Below, in pieces: positions 1 to 8,428 of a stretch of DNA of 31,642 nucleotides. Both the position numbers and the translations under genes were made by a program. The stretch lies in the NCBI GenBank assembly GCA_934702115.1, contig CAKUYF010000002.1, positions 1-31,642 on the forward strand, read 5' to 3'. Source of the DNA: an uncultured Eubacteriales bacterium. Its GTDB lineage: Bacteria > Bacillota > Clostridia > Oscillospirales > Acutalibacteraceae. Every line of letters begins with the position of its first letter. Positions within the stretch are counted from its first letter, which is position 1. The notes under the pieces are model-generated. The model did not search any database. It was not told where the DNA came from and worked only from the letters and a program-made list of their open reading frames with translations.

Positions 1-60
1 TTGACCTATTTAAGTCAATTATGTCAAATTTTTATAGTAAGTAAAATATAAGCATAAAAC

Positions 61-92
61 ACAAAAAGCCGATTATATAACAATCGACTTCT
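61..92 (-). terminator. Intrinsic terminator after tRNA-Leu
   Basis: Reading the minus strand just after the tRNA 3' end, a 7-bp stem (GTCGATT paired with AATCGGC, one G-U pair) with a short AT loop is followed by TTTTTGTGTTTT. It closes the tRNA transcript. Confidence 0.75.
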
Positions 93-100
93 CCAACATA

Positions 101-186
101 TGGTACCGATGGTGGGACTTGAACCCACATGCTCTTGCGAACAACGGATTTTGAGTCCGTCGCGTCTGCCATTCCGCCACATCGGC
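101..186 (-). tRNA. tRNA-Leu, anticodon CAA
   Basis: The minus strand folds as a class II tRNA. Acceptor strand GCCGATG pairs with CATCGGT, followed by discriminator A and an encoded CCA. The anticodon loop reads CTCAAAA, giving anticodon CAA, which reads the UUG leucine codon. A long variable arm typical of tRNA-Leu and the T-loop GGTTCAAGTCC are present. At 86 bases it has the expected length. It has its own promoter (218-246) and terminator and appears to be a single-gene unit. Confidence 0.95.
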
Positions 187-217
187 AAATTAATAAATTA
201 ATTAAATGAACATATTA

Positions 218-246
218 ATTCTAGCAAACGTTCAGATGAATGTCAA
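218..246 (-). promoter_or_regulatory. Sigma-A promoter of tRNA-Leu
   Basis: On the minus strand a perfect -35 TTGACA (241-246) and a -10 TAGAAT (218-223) are separated by 17 bases, about 32 bases before the tRNA 5' end. Confidence 0.8.
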
Positions 247-295
247 CCCAAAATCTTACGAATATTTTATTTAAATTATTATACTAAATCTATTA

Positions 296-574
296 CTATC
301 CATTAATTTCAGATAAAAGCATGTAATCTTCAACTACATCTTTGCAATGCACCGTACTTACAGCATTTTCATATAAATAATCTATTAAATTTTTTACAAA
401 GTCTAAATTACATGAAATATCTTTAATATTTACTTCTTCTCTTATTTTTTCAGAAATTAACTTCACTTGAATTCCATAATATTTTTTATTTATATCATCA
501 CTTTCATACAAGTTATACTCAATATTCCTATCAAATGAATTTCTCTGATTTAAATTATAAATATTTTTTAGCAT
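296..574 (-). CDS. DUF6514-like small protein
   Basis: A 92-residue soluble protein with no signal peptide or membrane segment. The N-terminal half is charged and beta-like (YYGIQVKLISEK), followed by a helix and a C-terminal stretch with a VHCKDVVEDYML motif. This layout resembles the DUF6514 family of small clostridial proteins, recalled from memory and not searched. The longest frame begins at 586, but the SD core GGAGGT lies directly behind that ATG, so the ATG at 574 is the better start. It is monocistronic, with AT-rich sequence upstream. Function unknown. Confidence 0.7.
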   Translation of the reverse strand: MLKNIYNLNQRNSFDRNIEYNLYESDDINKKYYGIQVKLISEKIREEVNIKDISCNLDFVKNLIDYLYENAVSTVHCKDVVEDYMLLSEING

Positions 575-900
575 TGTTACCTCCATAATTAACTATTAAT
601 TTTTAGGTTTCTAATCTTATTTTAATAAAAAATTATTATATTTTCAATCAAAGATATTCAAATTTTTGTCAACAAATTGAATGAAATAATAAATAACATT
701 AACAAATAAAACATTTTCTTCTCTCATCTACTAAATTAAAAGACTATCCATAACTGCTATATGATTTAAATTAATAAACTTCAATTCCAAATTTCTTAAT
801 AGAATAAATTTTATTAAACAATCATAAACTTATATGTGAGACTTTAAGAGTATTAAAAATCATAATACTCAATTAAGTAACCGGAAGGAGAAAAATTAAA
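575..900. other. Intergenic region before spoIIP
   Basis: These 326 bases are very AT-rich and hold no convincing gene. The left part should carry the promoter of the minus-strand gene at 296-574; several overlapping sigma-A-like boxes occur there and I cannot choose between them. The right part has a hairpin, GAGTATT (848-854) with AATACTC (864-870), in the spoIIP leader, without a T tract. No clear sporulation sigma-factor promoter could be assigned. Confidence 0.5.
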
Positions 901-2037
901 GTGTGTATAAAAAAAAGAATGTTGAATTTTTCATGTGATGTCATAGCACTAGTAACCATTTTCGTAGGAATTACATGCTTATGGATAAAACTACAATCTT
1001 TATCAGTACTAAAACCGGAAGCCCTTGACGTTTTAGCTGCTAAGTTAGTATTTTCCAGAGGTAACTTAGATTTACCTAAAATTTTTGAAATAAAAGACTG
1101 TGAAACGGAATATCCTAAGACCAAGATAGATCCAAATTTATCAGAAAACGACAGTAATATAGGATCCAATAATTCTATTCAAAAATCCGACAGTTTAATA
1201 CTTCCTGAATTCAAAGAGCTTCCCGAAGAATCTCATCCGGCAGACGAAAAAACATATAAAATTATCGAAAGCCATATAAGTACAGGTGGAACTAAATGTG
1301 AAAATTTTTACGTAAAAAACTCTACAGGGCAAGAAATAAATTTTAGTGAGTACTTATCTAAAAATCCAGAAATCAACATTAAAAAAACTAATGAACCTCA
1401 AGTACTAATCCTTCATACGCACACTTCCGAATCCTATATGACTCATGATAAAGATTTCTTTTATGAAAGCTTTTACCCTCGCTCTTTAAATAATTCAGAA
1501 AACATCACTGAAGTAGGTAAGGTCATAACTGAAACCCTAATAAAAAATGGAATAAATACTATTCATAGTACTGTATACCATGATAACCCAAGCTATAACG
1601 GATCTTATTCTCGAGCCGCTCAAACAATTAAACAAAATCTTGAGCAATATCCTTCAATTCAGGTTGTAATAGATATTCATAGAGATAGTCTAGGATTAAA
1701 AGAATCAGGAAAAATAAAACCTGTATTTACATATCAAGGTAAAAAAGCTTCTCAACTTATGATCATTTCGGGATGTGATCCTGAAGAAACTTTGGGGTTC
1801 CCAAATTGGAGAAAAAATCTTTCCCTGGCATTACGTCTCCAAAAATATTGTGAATCAATGTTTCCCGGAATTACCAGACCGCTTAATTTTGCTAAGGTAA
1901 AATACAATGAACATCTAACACCCGGTTCGTTACTTATAGAAATAGGCAGCGAAGTAAATACCCTTCAAGAATCTGTATACACTGGAGCAATGTTAGGCGA
2001 GGCTCTTTCTAAACTTTTAAATGACTTAATAAAGTAA
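901..2037 (+). CDS. spoIIP: Stage II sporulation protein P (SpoIIP)
   Basis: A peptidoglycan amidase/endopeptidase of the SpoIID-SpoIIM-SpoIIP engulfment complex, anchored in the mother-cell membrane. Residues 10-30 form one N-terminal membrane anchor, followed by a variable Ser/Glu-rich linker and the C-terminal catalytic domain from about residue 165. The zinc-site motifs are visible: LHTHTSE at 171-177 and DIHRDS at 258-263, plus a late IEIGSE motif. At 378 residues it has the usual family length. The start is GTG, with AAGGAG ending 10 bases upstream. It opens a plus-strand cluster ending in murC; the next gene begins 19 bases after its stop. SpoIID and SpoIIM are not in this window. Confidence 0.95.
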   Translation: MCIKKRMLNFSCDVIALVTIFVGITCLWIKLQSLSVLKPEALDVLAAKLVFSRGNLDLPKIFEIKDCETEYPKTKIDPNLSENDSNIGSNNSIQKSDSLILPEFKELPEESHPADEKTYKIIESHISTGGTKCENFYVKNSTGQEINFSEYLSKNPEINIKKTNEPQVLILHTHTSESYMTHDKDFFYESFYPRSLNNSENITEVGKVITETLIKNGINTIHSTVYHDNPSYNGSYSRAAQTIKQNLEQYPSIQVVIDIHRDSLGLKESGKIKPVFTYQGKKASQLMIISGCDPEETLGFPNWRKNLSLALRLQKYCESMFPGITRPLNFAKVKYNEHLTPGSLLIEIGSEVNTLQESVYTGAMLGEALSKLLNDLIK

Positions 2038-2056
2038 AAGTAGAGGTATAAAATTT

Positions 2057-2269
2057 ATGGATAAAAAACTAAAAAGGTGTTTCTTAATTTCTATGACTTT
2101 TTCAATTTTTGTTTTAGTATTAATTATTGGACTAGCTATAGTTGAAAAAAATACACAATTAATTATATCAGGAAATAAGTTACCGTTCTTAATATATGAA
2201 ATTAAAAATTCAACAATTAAATTTATTCAAATTCATTTTATGGGACAAAATTTTACTTTTAATTTTTAA
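2057..2269 (+). CDS. Small single-pass membrane protein
   Basis: I do not recognise this 70-residue protein. It has a basic N terminus (MDKKLKR), one strongly hydrophobic helix at about residues 9-29, then a short outside segment of mixed hydrophobic and polar residues ending in aromatic residues. The SD AGAGGT lies 9 bases before the ATG. It sits 19 bases after spoIIP and 61 bases before the next gene, so co-transcription with spoIIP is likely. Position suggests a role near the engulfing membrane, but that is inference only. Confidence 0.6.
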   Translation: MDKKLKRCFLISMTFSIFVLVLIIGLAIVEKNTQLIISGNKLPFLIYEIKNSTIKFIQIHFMGQNFTFNF

Positions 2270-2330
2270 TTATTATGTTAAAATAAACTAAAGTTCGATT
2301 TTTCATATGAATCAAGGTGAAAAATAAAAA

Positions 2331-2876
2331 ATGAATTGTTATTTAAAAAAAATAAAACTAATATTTTCAATGCTAACAGTTAATTTCTTGGTGATAATTT
2401 GCTTTCATACTATATTCTCAGCTCCTTTATATGCATTAAGTGCAGCTGATAATCGTAATTCAGAAATAAAAAAGCCTCCACTTTATAGTCATAAAAGATT
2501 AGATTCAATTTTAAAACTAAAAATTCCAAAGAAAGTTCACCCAAAGAAAATTCATAACCTAAAATACTACCCTTATTTACTTCATAAAAAAATATATAAA
2601 TATGTTAATGATAATGAAAGTTTACAAATCATTCTTCCTGAAGTCAGTGATGAAGATATTAAATTTAAATCCGAAATACATGAAAATTTCCCTGAGACCC
2701 ACAAAACCCGAAGTCTTAAACGTACAGTAATCTGTTATTCAATTTTGAGCTTATGTATAGTAGCTATTTTATTGATTATAGCGTATAATATAAAAATTCC
2801 CATAAATTATGGCTTGCATTTTTCAGCAAAATATAATTTAAAAAAACTTAAAGGCAATAATAAAATTAAACCCTAA
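2331..2876 (+). CDS. Secreted, basic bitopic protein of unknown function
   Basis: I do not recognise this 181-residue protein. An N-terminal hydrophobic segment at about residues 11-33 ends in ALYALSA, which looks like a signal-peptidase site. The following region of about 100 residues is rich in Lys, His and Tyr and should be strongly basic. A second hydrophobic helix lies at about 131-152, followed by a basic tail. If the leader is cleaved, this becomes a membrane-anchored extracytoplasmic protein. The SD AAGGTG precedes the ATG. The next gene, murC, begins 17 bases downstream, so the two are probably co-transcribed in the spoIIP cluster. Confidence 0.6.
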   Translation: MNCYLKKIKLIFSMLTVNFLVIICFHTIFSAPLYALSAADNRNSEIKKPPLYSHKRLDSILKLKIPKKVHPKKIHNLKYYPYLLHKKIYKYVNDNESLQIILPEVSDEDIKFKSEIHENFPETHKTRSLKRTVICYSILSLCIVAILLIIAYNIKIPINYGLHFSAKYNLKKLKGNNKIKP

Positions 2877-2893
2877 ATTAGAGGAGATAAAAC

Positions 2894-4264
2894 ATGCGTA
2901 AGAATGAAATAACTTCACTTGACAACCTAAAAAAAATACACTTTATAGGAATTGGTGGCTCCGGAATGTTCCCTTTAGCGTACGTTCTTCACCTTCAGGG
3001 ATTTAAAATTACAGGATCTGATACGTATGAATCAGATACTCTAAAAAAAGTAAAAGATTTAAAAATTCCTGTGTTCTCAGCTCATTCCAAAAATAATATA
3101 TCCGATCAAGATTTAGTAGTTTTTTCGGCTGCAATCAAAGAAGAAAATCCGGAAATTCAAGAAGCTATGAAAAAAGGAATCCCTATTATAGAAAGAAGCT
3201 ATTTGCTTGGAATAATTTTTAAAAAATACAGTAACTCCATCGGCGTTTCAGGTACTCACGGTAAAACAACTACCACAGCTATGATAAGTAGTATTTTAAT
3301 TGATGCTAAGCTAGACCCTACCTGCATTATCGGAGGTACACTCCCTAAAATAAAGTCAAATAGTTGCGCCGGAAAATCTGATATAATCGTCGCCGAAGCA
3401 TGTGAGTATGTTGACAGTTTCCTCCATTTAACCCCAAAAATATCAGTTATAACAAATGTAGATGAGGACCATTTAGACTATTTTAAAACTTTTGAAAATG
3501 TAAAAAATTCATTTAAAAAATATGCTCGTCAAACACGTGAATTATTAGTCGTAAATGGAGATAATTTACCTGCAAGAGAATGCGTGCAAGATACTAAAGT
3601 AAATAAAATCTTCTTTGGTCTGGAAAATAAAAATAATTTTTATGCTTTAAATATCTCTTTTAGTAAAAATCAGTGTGCTCAGTTCGATATAATGAGCGAA
3701 AATAAAAAAATAAGTAGTATTAGCTTAAAAGTACCAGGTATGCATAATGTATATAACGCACTTGCAGCTTTTTGTACATGTTTAAGCCTTGGAATTAATA
3801 CCGAAACAATAAAATCATCATTAGAAAACTTTAGCGGAGTACACAGAAGATTTGAAATTATAACTTCCAAAAACGGAATAACTGTAGCAGATGATTTTGC
3901 CCACCATCCCACTGAAATAAAAACCACTTTGGAATCAGCTTCCAAAATGGGTTATAAAAAAGTGTGGGCGATTTTCCAACCTCATACGTATTCCAGAACC
4001 TCTATTTTACTTGATGATTTCGCAAAATCATTATCTATAGCACAAAAGGTAATAGTATCAGACATTTTACCCGTTAGAGAAAAAAATACCTACAATATTC
4101 ACGCTACTGATTTAACAGCTAAAATCCCTCAAAGTGTCCATATTCCAACTTTTGAAGAAATTTGTGATTATGTAGTTAAACACGCTGAAGCAGGAGACTT
4201 AATAATCACTTTAGGCGGTGGAAATGTTTACAAATGTGCTAATATGATTGCTGAAAAAATTTAA
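2894..4264 (+). CDS. murC: UDP-N-acetylmuramate--L-alanine ligase (MurC)
   Basis: MurC adds the first amino acid, L-alanine, to UDP-MurNAc in cytoplasmic peptidoglycan precursor synthesis, using ATP. The three Mur-ligase domains are visible in order: an N-terminal nucleotide-sugar domain with GIGGSGM at 19-25, the central ATPase domain with P-loop GTHGKTTTT at 120-128 and TNVDEDHLD, and a C-terminal domain beginning near SGVHRRFE with DDFAHHPTE and FQPHTYSR. At 456 residues it is full length. The SD GAGGAG lies 7 bases before the ATG. The unusual feature is its place: it is the last gene of a cluster opened by spoIIP, linking precursor supply to an engulfment gene. Confidence 0.97.
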   Translation: MRKNEITSLDNLKKIHFIGIGGSGMFPLAYVLHLQGFKITGSDTYESDTLKKVKDLKIPVFSAHSKNNISDQDLVVFSAAIKEENPEIQEAMKKGIPIIERSYLLGIIFKKYSNSIGVSGTHGKTTTTAMISSILIDAKLDPTCIIGGTLPKIKSNSCAGKSDIIVAEACEYVDSFLHLTPKISVITNVDEDHLDYFKTFENVKNSFKKYARQTRELLVVNGDNLPARECVQDTKVNKIFFGLENKNNFYALNISFSKNQCAQFDIMSENKKISSISLKVPGMHNVYNALAAFCTCLSLGINTETIKSSLENFSGVHRRFEIITSKNGITVADDFAHHPTEIKTTLESASKMGYKKVWAIFQPHTYSRTSILLDDFAKSLSIAQKVIVSDILPVREKNTYNIHATDLTAKIPQSVHIPTFEEICDYVVKHAEAGDLIITLGGGNVYKCANMIAEKI

Positions 4265-4307
4265 ATTATATGTTGTAAATTTATATTGTCACTTTCAGTT
4301 TTGGGTA

Positions 4308-4336
4308 TTGCCGAACGTATAAATAAAAGGTATTAT
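4308..4336 (+). promoter_or_regulatory. Sigma-A promoter of rubrerythrin
   Basis: A -35 TTGCCG (4308-4313) and a -10 TATTAT (4331-4336) are 17 bases apart, about 48 bases before the rubrerythrin start. This gives the gene its own transcription start after murC. Confidence 0.6.
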
Positions 4337-4384
4337 TTAAGTGGTAGGAACTAATAATTAAAAAAAGGTGCAGGTGAAATTTTA

Positions 4385-4972
4385 ATGAAATTTGAAAACA
4401 GTAATACCAGAATTAATCTAATGAAAGCTTTCGCAGGAGAAAGCCAAGCCCGTAATCGCTATACGTTCGCAGCATCTCAAGCTAAAAAAGAAGGCCTAAA
4501 CATAGTTGAAAAAATTTTCTCCTTTACTGCCAATCAAGAAAAAGAACATGCTAAACTTTTTTATACTTGCTTAAAGCCTTTGTACGGTAAAAATGTAAAT
4601 ATCGAAGGCGGTTATCCTATAGATATATACGATAATTCCTTGGATTTGTTAAAATGTGCAGAGCATAACGAATACGAAGAATATAAAAACGTTTATAAAA
4701 CATTCGGTGATGAAGCTAAAAACGAAGGATTTCAAGAAATTTCAAATCTTTTTTATAATATAGCTGAAATAGAAAAAATTCATGGAGATCGTTTTTCTAA
4801 ACTAATAGAACTTATAGAAAGCAATAGCCTTTTTAGCTCAGATAAAGAAGAAACTTGGTTTTGTTTAAATTGTGGTCAAATACATAAAGGTAAATTTGCT
4901 CCTGAAAAATGTCCAGTCTGTAATCATGGTAAAGGTTATTTTGCAAGATATAGTTGGATTTCAATCCAATAA
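4385..4972 (+). CDS. rbr: Rubrerythrin
   Basis: A cytoplasmic diiron peroxidase that reduces hydrogen peroxide in anaerobes, using electrons from rubredoxin or NADH-linked partners. The N-terminal four-helix ferritin-like domain (about residues 1-145) carries the Glu/His diiron ligands in FAGESQARNRY, NQEKEHAK, GDEAKNEGF and IAEIEKIHGDRF. The C-terminal rubredoxin-like domain carries the iron site in two CxxC pairs, CLNC and CPVC. At 195 residues it is the classical domain order and length. An AGGTG SD-like sequence precedes the ATG. It is monocistronic between its own promoter and a bidirectional terminator. Confidence 0.95.
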   Translation: MKFENSNTRINLMKAFAGESQARNRYTFAASQAKKEGLNIVEKIFSFTANQEKEHAKLFYTCLKPLYGKNVNIEGGYPIDIYDNSLDLLKCAEHNEYEEYKNVYKTFGDEAKNEGFQEISNLFYNIAEIEKIHGDRFSKLIELIESNSLFSSDKEETWFCLNCGQIHKGKFAPEKCPVCNHGKGYFARYSWISIQ

Positions 4973-4990
4973 TAAAATTATAAAACTAAA

Positions 4991-5030
4991 AATATTCACT
5001 AGGGACAAATCTCTTTTCCTAGTGAATTTT
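4991..5030. terminator. Bidirectional terminator between rubrerythrin and the gene at 5054
   Basis: A 10-bp perfect stem ATTCACTAGG (4994-5003) with CCTAGTGAAT (5018-5027) is followed by T-rich sequence on both strands. It serves the convergent genes on either side. Confidence 0.8.
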
Positions 5031-5053
5031 AATGTTCAAAATAAAATTTAAAA

Positions 5054-5428
5054 CTAATTTCTACTTTTAAGAAAATGTGAAATCTCACCAGCTACCGCTG
5101 AACCAAATACAAGGGTAACAAACGCAAGCGGCGTTAAAACTCCTAATTTTTCTCGTTTATTAAGATTCGCCCACTTTAAGTCTTTTAAACTAGCTGTTTG
5201 CTTAATCATCCTTTCAAAATTACGTTCTCCTACAGGATGCCAATTTTCTACTATTTCATCTGTTATCTCTAAATATTCTCTGGAAGCAAATGGGAGAAAA
5301 TTAATATAATAATTTTTAACATTCTTAAATTCAATAGAATTCAAAAGAGCGGATCGTCCTGCTGATAAATCTTCAATTTTATCTAAACTCACTTCATTCA
5401 AAGTTGATTTTTGATTATAAAATTTCAT
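5054..5428 (-). CDS. Unknown protein with C-terminal membrane segment
   Basis: I do not recognise this 124-residue protein. The first 90 or so residues are soluble and mixed alpha/beta, containing RSALLNSIEF and WHPVGERNFERM. A hydrophobic segment at about 97-115 (LTPLAFVTLVFGSAVAG) ends in HFLKSRN, which suggests a tail-anchored membrane protein. The SD GAGAGG precedes the ATG. It follows spoIIE on the same strand with 87 bases between them, so it may be read from the spoIIE promoter, but a separate promoter cannot be excluded. Confidence 0.6.
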   Translation of the reverse strand: MKFYNQKSTLNEVSLDKIEDLSAGRSALLNSIEFKNVKNYYINFLPFASREYLEITDEIVENWHPVGERNFERMIKQTASLKDLKWANLNKREKLGVLTPLAFVTLVFGSAVAGEISHFLKSRN

Positions 5429-5515
5429 TTTTTCCCTCTCTTTTTAATATTGCTCCTCTTTTTTATATTATAACTCATATTTAATCAAAAATCAACACTT
5501 TATTTAACTTTGAAC

Positions 5516-7840
5516 TCATTTTCTTCTCTGCATTTGAAATACTGCTACTGTTATATCATCATCATGAGTAGTTTCTCGCGCTTCCACCGCTTTACTTACA
5601 AGATACTTAGAAATTTCTCCGGGTGTAGTATAATTCATATTATTTAGAACATTCATAACCCATTGCTCTCCGATATCCGTTATTCCATCCGATACCATTA
5701 TGACCCAATCACCAGGATCTAAATTTACGCTTTTGCAAGAAAACGATACATCTTTTAGTATCCCTACAGGTAAGGAAGAAAAATTAATTTTCCGTACTTC
5801 CCCTCCCCTCACCACAAAGCTTGCAGGTGAACCTGCTTTCATGAATTTTGCTTCTCCTGTAAATAAATCAACTGAGATTACATCTAACGCAACTAAAGAC
5901 TCATCATTATGGTTAAGTAACATAACTGAATTTACAATTCTAACCGCAGAATCAAAATTAATACCGCATTTAAGAAATTTTTTTATAAGCTCTGAAGTTA
6001 AACTTCCTTCAACTGCTGCACTGCCTCCTGTTCCCATTCCGTCACTTACCACAACATTAAATCTGCCTTCTCCATCTTCAAAACAACGGCAGCTGTCTCC
6101 ACAAAAATTTCCTCCATTACAGGCATGCTGACTTACTGAAAAATCTATAGTATATGTTTTTAATTCGCAAATTTGAACCCTGCAAATTCCTTCGATTATC
6201 TCCATGATCGGAACGTCCAGACTTCTTCCACATAACTTAGAAATTTCTCTTATCAATTTACTGTTAAATTTATTTCTTGAACTTATAGGAATTTCCATCT
6301 CAATAAAAATTTTATTTCCCCTACTTTTTTTACAACTTATACTTTCTACTAATATATTATTTTTTGAAAGAAAAGACTTAATATTTTCTAATAAAGTGTC
6401 ATCAAAAAAACTAGTTTCCCCAAAATTAAACGTTAGATCATTTAATAAATAACTTATTCCCAAAAATTGCTCTTCTATTTTTTTCTTAAATTCAATTGAC
6501 TGACTACATATTTCTCTGCTGACAGAAAAGTCTTTTATAATACCGGATACTTGATTGAATATATTCTCGTACTTATTACAGTATTTTAAAGAGCGGGGCA
6601 TTAAATTAAAAGAGTTACTTTCGTTTTTTATTTCAGCTTTACTAATTATGTCATTAACGTATTTATAAGTTGATTCTTTGTTTCTGTCCCAGCAAAAACT
6701 GTTAAGGGAACAGGATTGACAGTAATTTTTTACGGAATTAAAACAAGTATCTTTATAACTAACAGAAGCTAAATCGTTCATACTGCTTATTGTTTTATCT
6801 ACACAGCCCGTCATAGATGCCAAGCACGTGGAAACCAGTCTTAACCTTTGCATTAATGCTTCACGCATTCCGTCATACTTTATAGGAGAAGCTCCAGAAG
6901 GAATGCAACTTTTAATCTTATTAAAAAAGGGCTTTGGAATTAAAATAAATATCGCCGCAGCTATTATAGACTCATATAATCCCCCTATCATTTGAGAAAA
7001 ATCCCCGCACCTTAAGGAAATAAGAAAAGAAGAAAAAAGAAATGCTATTCCAATTCCTAATCTTCCAAGTGAAGAAAATATACCTGAGATCATCCCAGCA
7101 AATGCATAAGATCCTGATATGTAAACAAGTCCAAAAGAAGGCAAACTGAAAACTATTCCCAATGCCACTCCCGTTAAAGTACCGCCTACTACCCCCACCG
7201 CATATGAAGCACAAAGTATAATTAAAATTCCCATAACTCTTCCCGGTGATATTCCTAAAATAGAAACAGTAGATAACGAAAGCAAAGATATACCTACGCT
7301 TATTGCTATACATGCAAGCTCTTTATAATTTAAAGAATAAAGCTTTTTATTTGAAAGAATTTTAAAGCTGACTTCAAAAAAGTAAGCTGCACTCCCTGCT
7401 ACTAAACATTCTATTACAGTAAGATACAGACCATACTGATCCAATCCATCAGAACAATTTACAGCTAAACCTGTTACAAGTGAAGAGATAAAAACTACTA
7501 AAGGCACATATAGAGAATGATTAATTATTTTTTTAAAATCACTAAGTGTCCATTTAATCGCACTTATAGCTATTAAAGTTGATATGTACCGCATACCTGA
7601 GTACAGCTTTAAAGGCAAGAAATATCCTAGTACCGATCCTATCATAGTCGGAATTAATCCTTTAGACGATACCGCAGCTGATAAGGATAATCCAAAGGGA
7701 TAACAGCTTCCTAATATACATCCCCTAGAAATCAAAAGTGATGAAATAAAGTACATAGTCTTTGCAAAAATAACCTTTAATGAATAGTTTTTTGCCGAGT
7801 TCAGTATTTTTCCGCTAACTTTAACAGTTGCCTCTTTCAA
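5516..7840 (-). CDS. spoIIE: Stage II sporulation protein E, PP2C phosphatase (SpoIIE)
   Basis: SpoIIE dephosphorylates the anti-anti-sigma factor SpoIIAA, which frees sigma-F in the forespore; it also associates with the division septum. Residues from about 28 to 310 form an array of about ten hydrophobic helices. A central cytoplasmic region with Cys clusters (CFNSVKNYCQSCS) follows. The C-terminal PP2C-type phosphatase domain holds the metal-binding Asp motifs: VSDGMGTGG from residue 598, VSDGITD near 717 and HDDDIT near 760. At 774 residues it is close to family length. The start is TTG: AGGTGG lies 9 bases upstream, while the nearby ATG at 7847 is out of frame and stops after eight codons. 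Confidence 0.96.
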   Translation of the reverse strand: MKEATVKVSGKILNSAKNYSLKVIFAKTMYFISSLLISRGCILGSCYPFGLSLSAAVSSKGLIPTMIGSVLGYFLPLKLYSGMRYISTLIAISAIKWTLSDFKKIINHSLYVPLVVFISSLVTGLAVNCSDGLDQYGLYLTVIECLVAGSAAYFFEVSFKILSNKKLYSLNYKELACIAISVGISLLSLSTVSILGISPGRVMGILIILCASYAVGVVGGTLTGVALGIVFSLPSFGLVYISGSYAFAGMISGIFSSLGRLGIGIAFLFSSFLISLRCGDFSQMIGGLYESIIAAAIFILIPKPFFNKIKSCIPSGASPIKYDGMREALMQRLRLVSTCLASMTGCVDKTISSMNDLASVSYKDTCFNSVKNYCQSCSLNSFCWDRNKESTYKYVNDIISKAEIKNESNSFNLMPRSLKYCNKYENIFNQVSGIIKDFSVSREICSQSIEFKKKIEEQFLGISYLLNDLTFNFGETSFFDDTLLENIKSFLSKNNILVESISCKKSRGNKIFIEMEIPISSRNKFNSKLIREISKLCGRSLDVPIMEIIEGICRVQICELKTYTIDFSVSQHACNGGNFCGDSCRCFEDGEGRFNVVVSDGMGTGGSAAVEGSLTSELIKKFLKCGINFDSAVRIVNSVMLLNHNDESLVALDVISVDLFTGEAKFMKAGSPASFVVRGGEVRKINFSSLPVGILKDVSFSCKSVNLDPGDWVIMVSDGITDIGEQWVMNVLNNMNYTTPGEISKYLVSKAVEARETTHDDDITVAVFQMQRRK

Positions 7841-7886
7841 CTTCCATCGCCACCTAAATATTAATTTTAAAAATATTAGTAGCTTT

Positions 7887-7921
7887 ATTATATTAATAAA
7901 ATCAGTAATAAAGGTGTCAAA
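7887..7921 (-). promoter_or_regulatory. spoIIE promoter with 22-bp spacer and Spo0A-box-like -35
   Basis: On the minus strand a perfect -35 TTGACA (7915-7920) and a perfect -10 TATAAT (7887-7892) are separated by 22 bases, not 17. The plus strand over the -35 reads TGTCAAA (7915-7921), which fits the Spo0A box core TGTCRAA. The TTG start lies about 46 bases downstream of the -10. Known Bacillus spoIIE and spoIIG promoters share the long spacer and a 0A box at the -35. Confidence 0.65.
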
Positions 7922-8128
7922 CTGTGCTGTAATTTTATTAGTATTTATAAATTATTTTGCTTATTATACACACATTAATGAAATTTATATCATTCCAGGA
8001 CCTTTTATAGCGATTTATGTTTTTATCAGCTGTTATTTTACTATAAAATTTTAAATATAAATAATTGTAATAAAATTTATAAAACCATATTCTGTAGATT
8101 AAAAAAATTTAAATCCTCGTTATTAGAT

Positions 8129-8428
8129 TCAAAAATAATATTCCATAGTTTTTTTAATACGCTGTTTTCCTTTTTTTATATGGCGAGACACTGAAGATAC
8201 ACATATACCTAATTTTAACGATATTTCCCTCATTTTCATCTTTTCCCCATAGTAAAGCAATAAACACATCCTTTGTTTTTGAGTAAGCTCACCTTGAATA
8301 ATATTTTTTAAGGAGCTTAGCATTTTTTTATGGTTAATATCTTTTTCCGAAAAATTATTTTTCCGATATTTTGAAAGACTTATAAGTGCTTCATTGAAAT
8401 CATCTAAATGTACTGACCTATTTCCCAC
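8129..8428 (-). CDS. Sigma-70 region 4-like DNA-binding protein
   Basis: A 99-residue protein. The C-terminal half, about residues 48-97, has the sigma region 4 helix-turn-helix pattern: LTQKQRMCLLLYYGEKMKMREI, then LGICVSSVSRHIKKGKQRIKK. There is no region 2, so it cannot act alone as a complete sigma factor by the usual model. The start is GTG at 8428, with GAGGT 8 bases upstream inside the end of the preceding gene; the two frames overlap by 11 bases, which suggests translational coupling. It could be a sigma-like activator or a partner subunit. No membrane segment is seen. Confidence 0.75.
   Translation of the reverse strand: MGNRSVHLDDFNEALISLSKYRKNNFSEKDINHKKMLSSLKNIIQGELTQKQRMCLLLYYGEKMKMREISLKLGICVSSVSRHIKKGKQRIKKTMEYYF

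Noticed and set aside
873..1169. 98-codon frame on the minus strand
   Set aside because: It is antisense to spoIIP, has no ribosome site and matches no family; the spoIIP frame is certain.
5700..6131. 143-codon frame on the plus strand
   Set aside because: It is antisense to the PP2C domain of spoIIE and its composition is that of a shadow frame.
6972..7313. 113-codon frame on the minus strand inside spoIIE
   Set aside because: It is an alternative frame of the spoIIE membrane region; its aromatic-rich sequence comes from the shift of hydrophobic codons.
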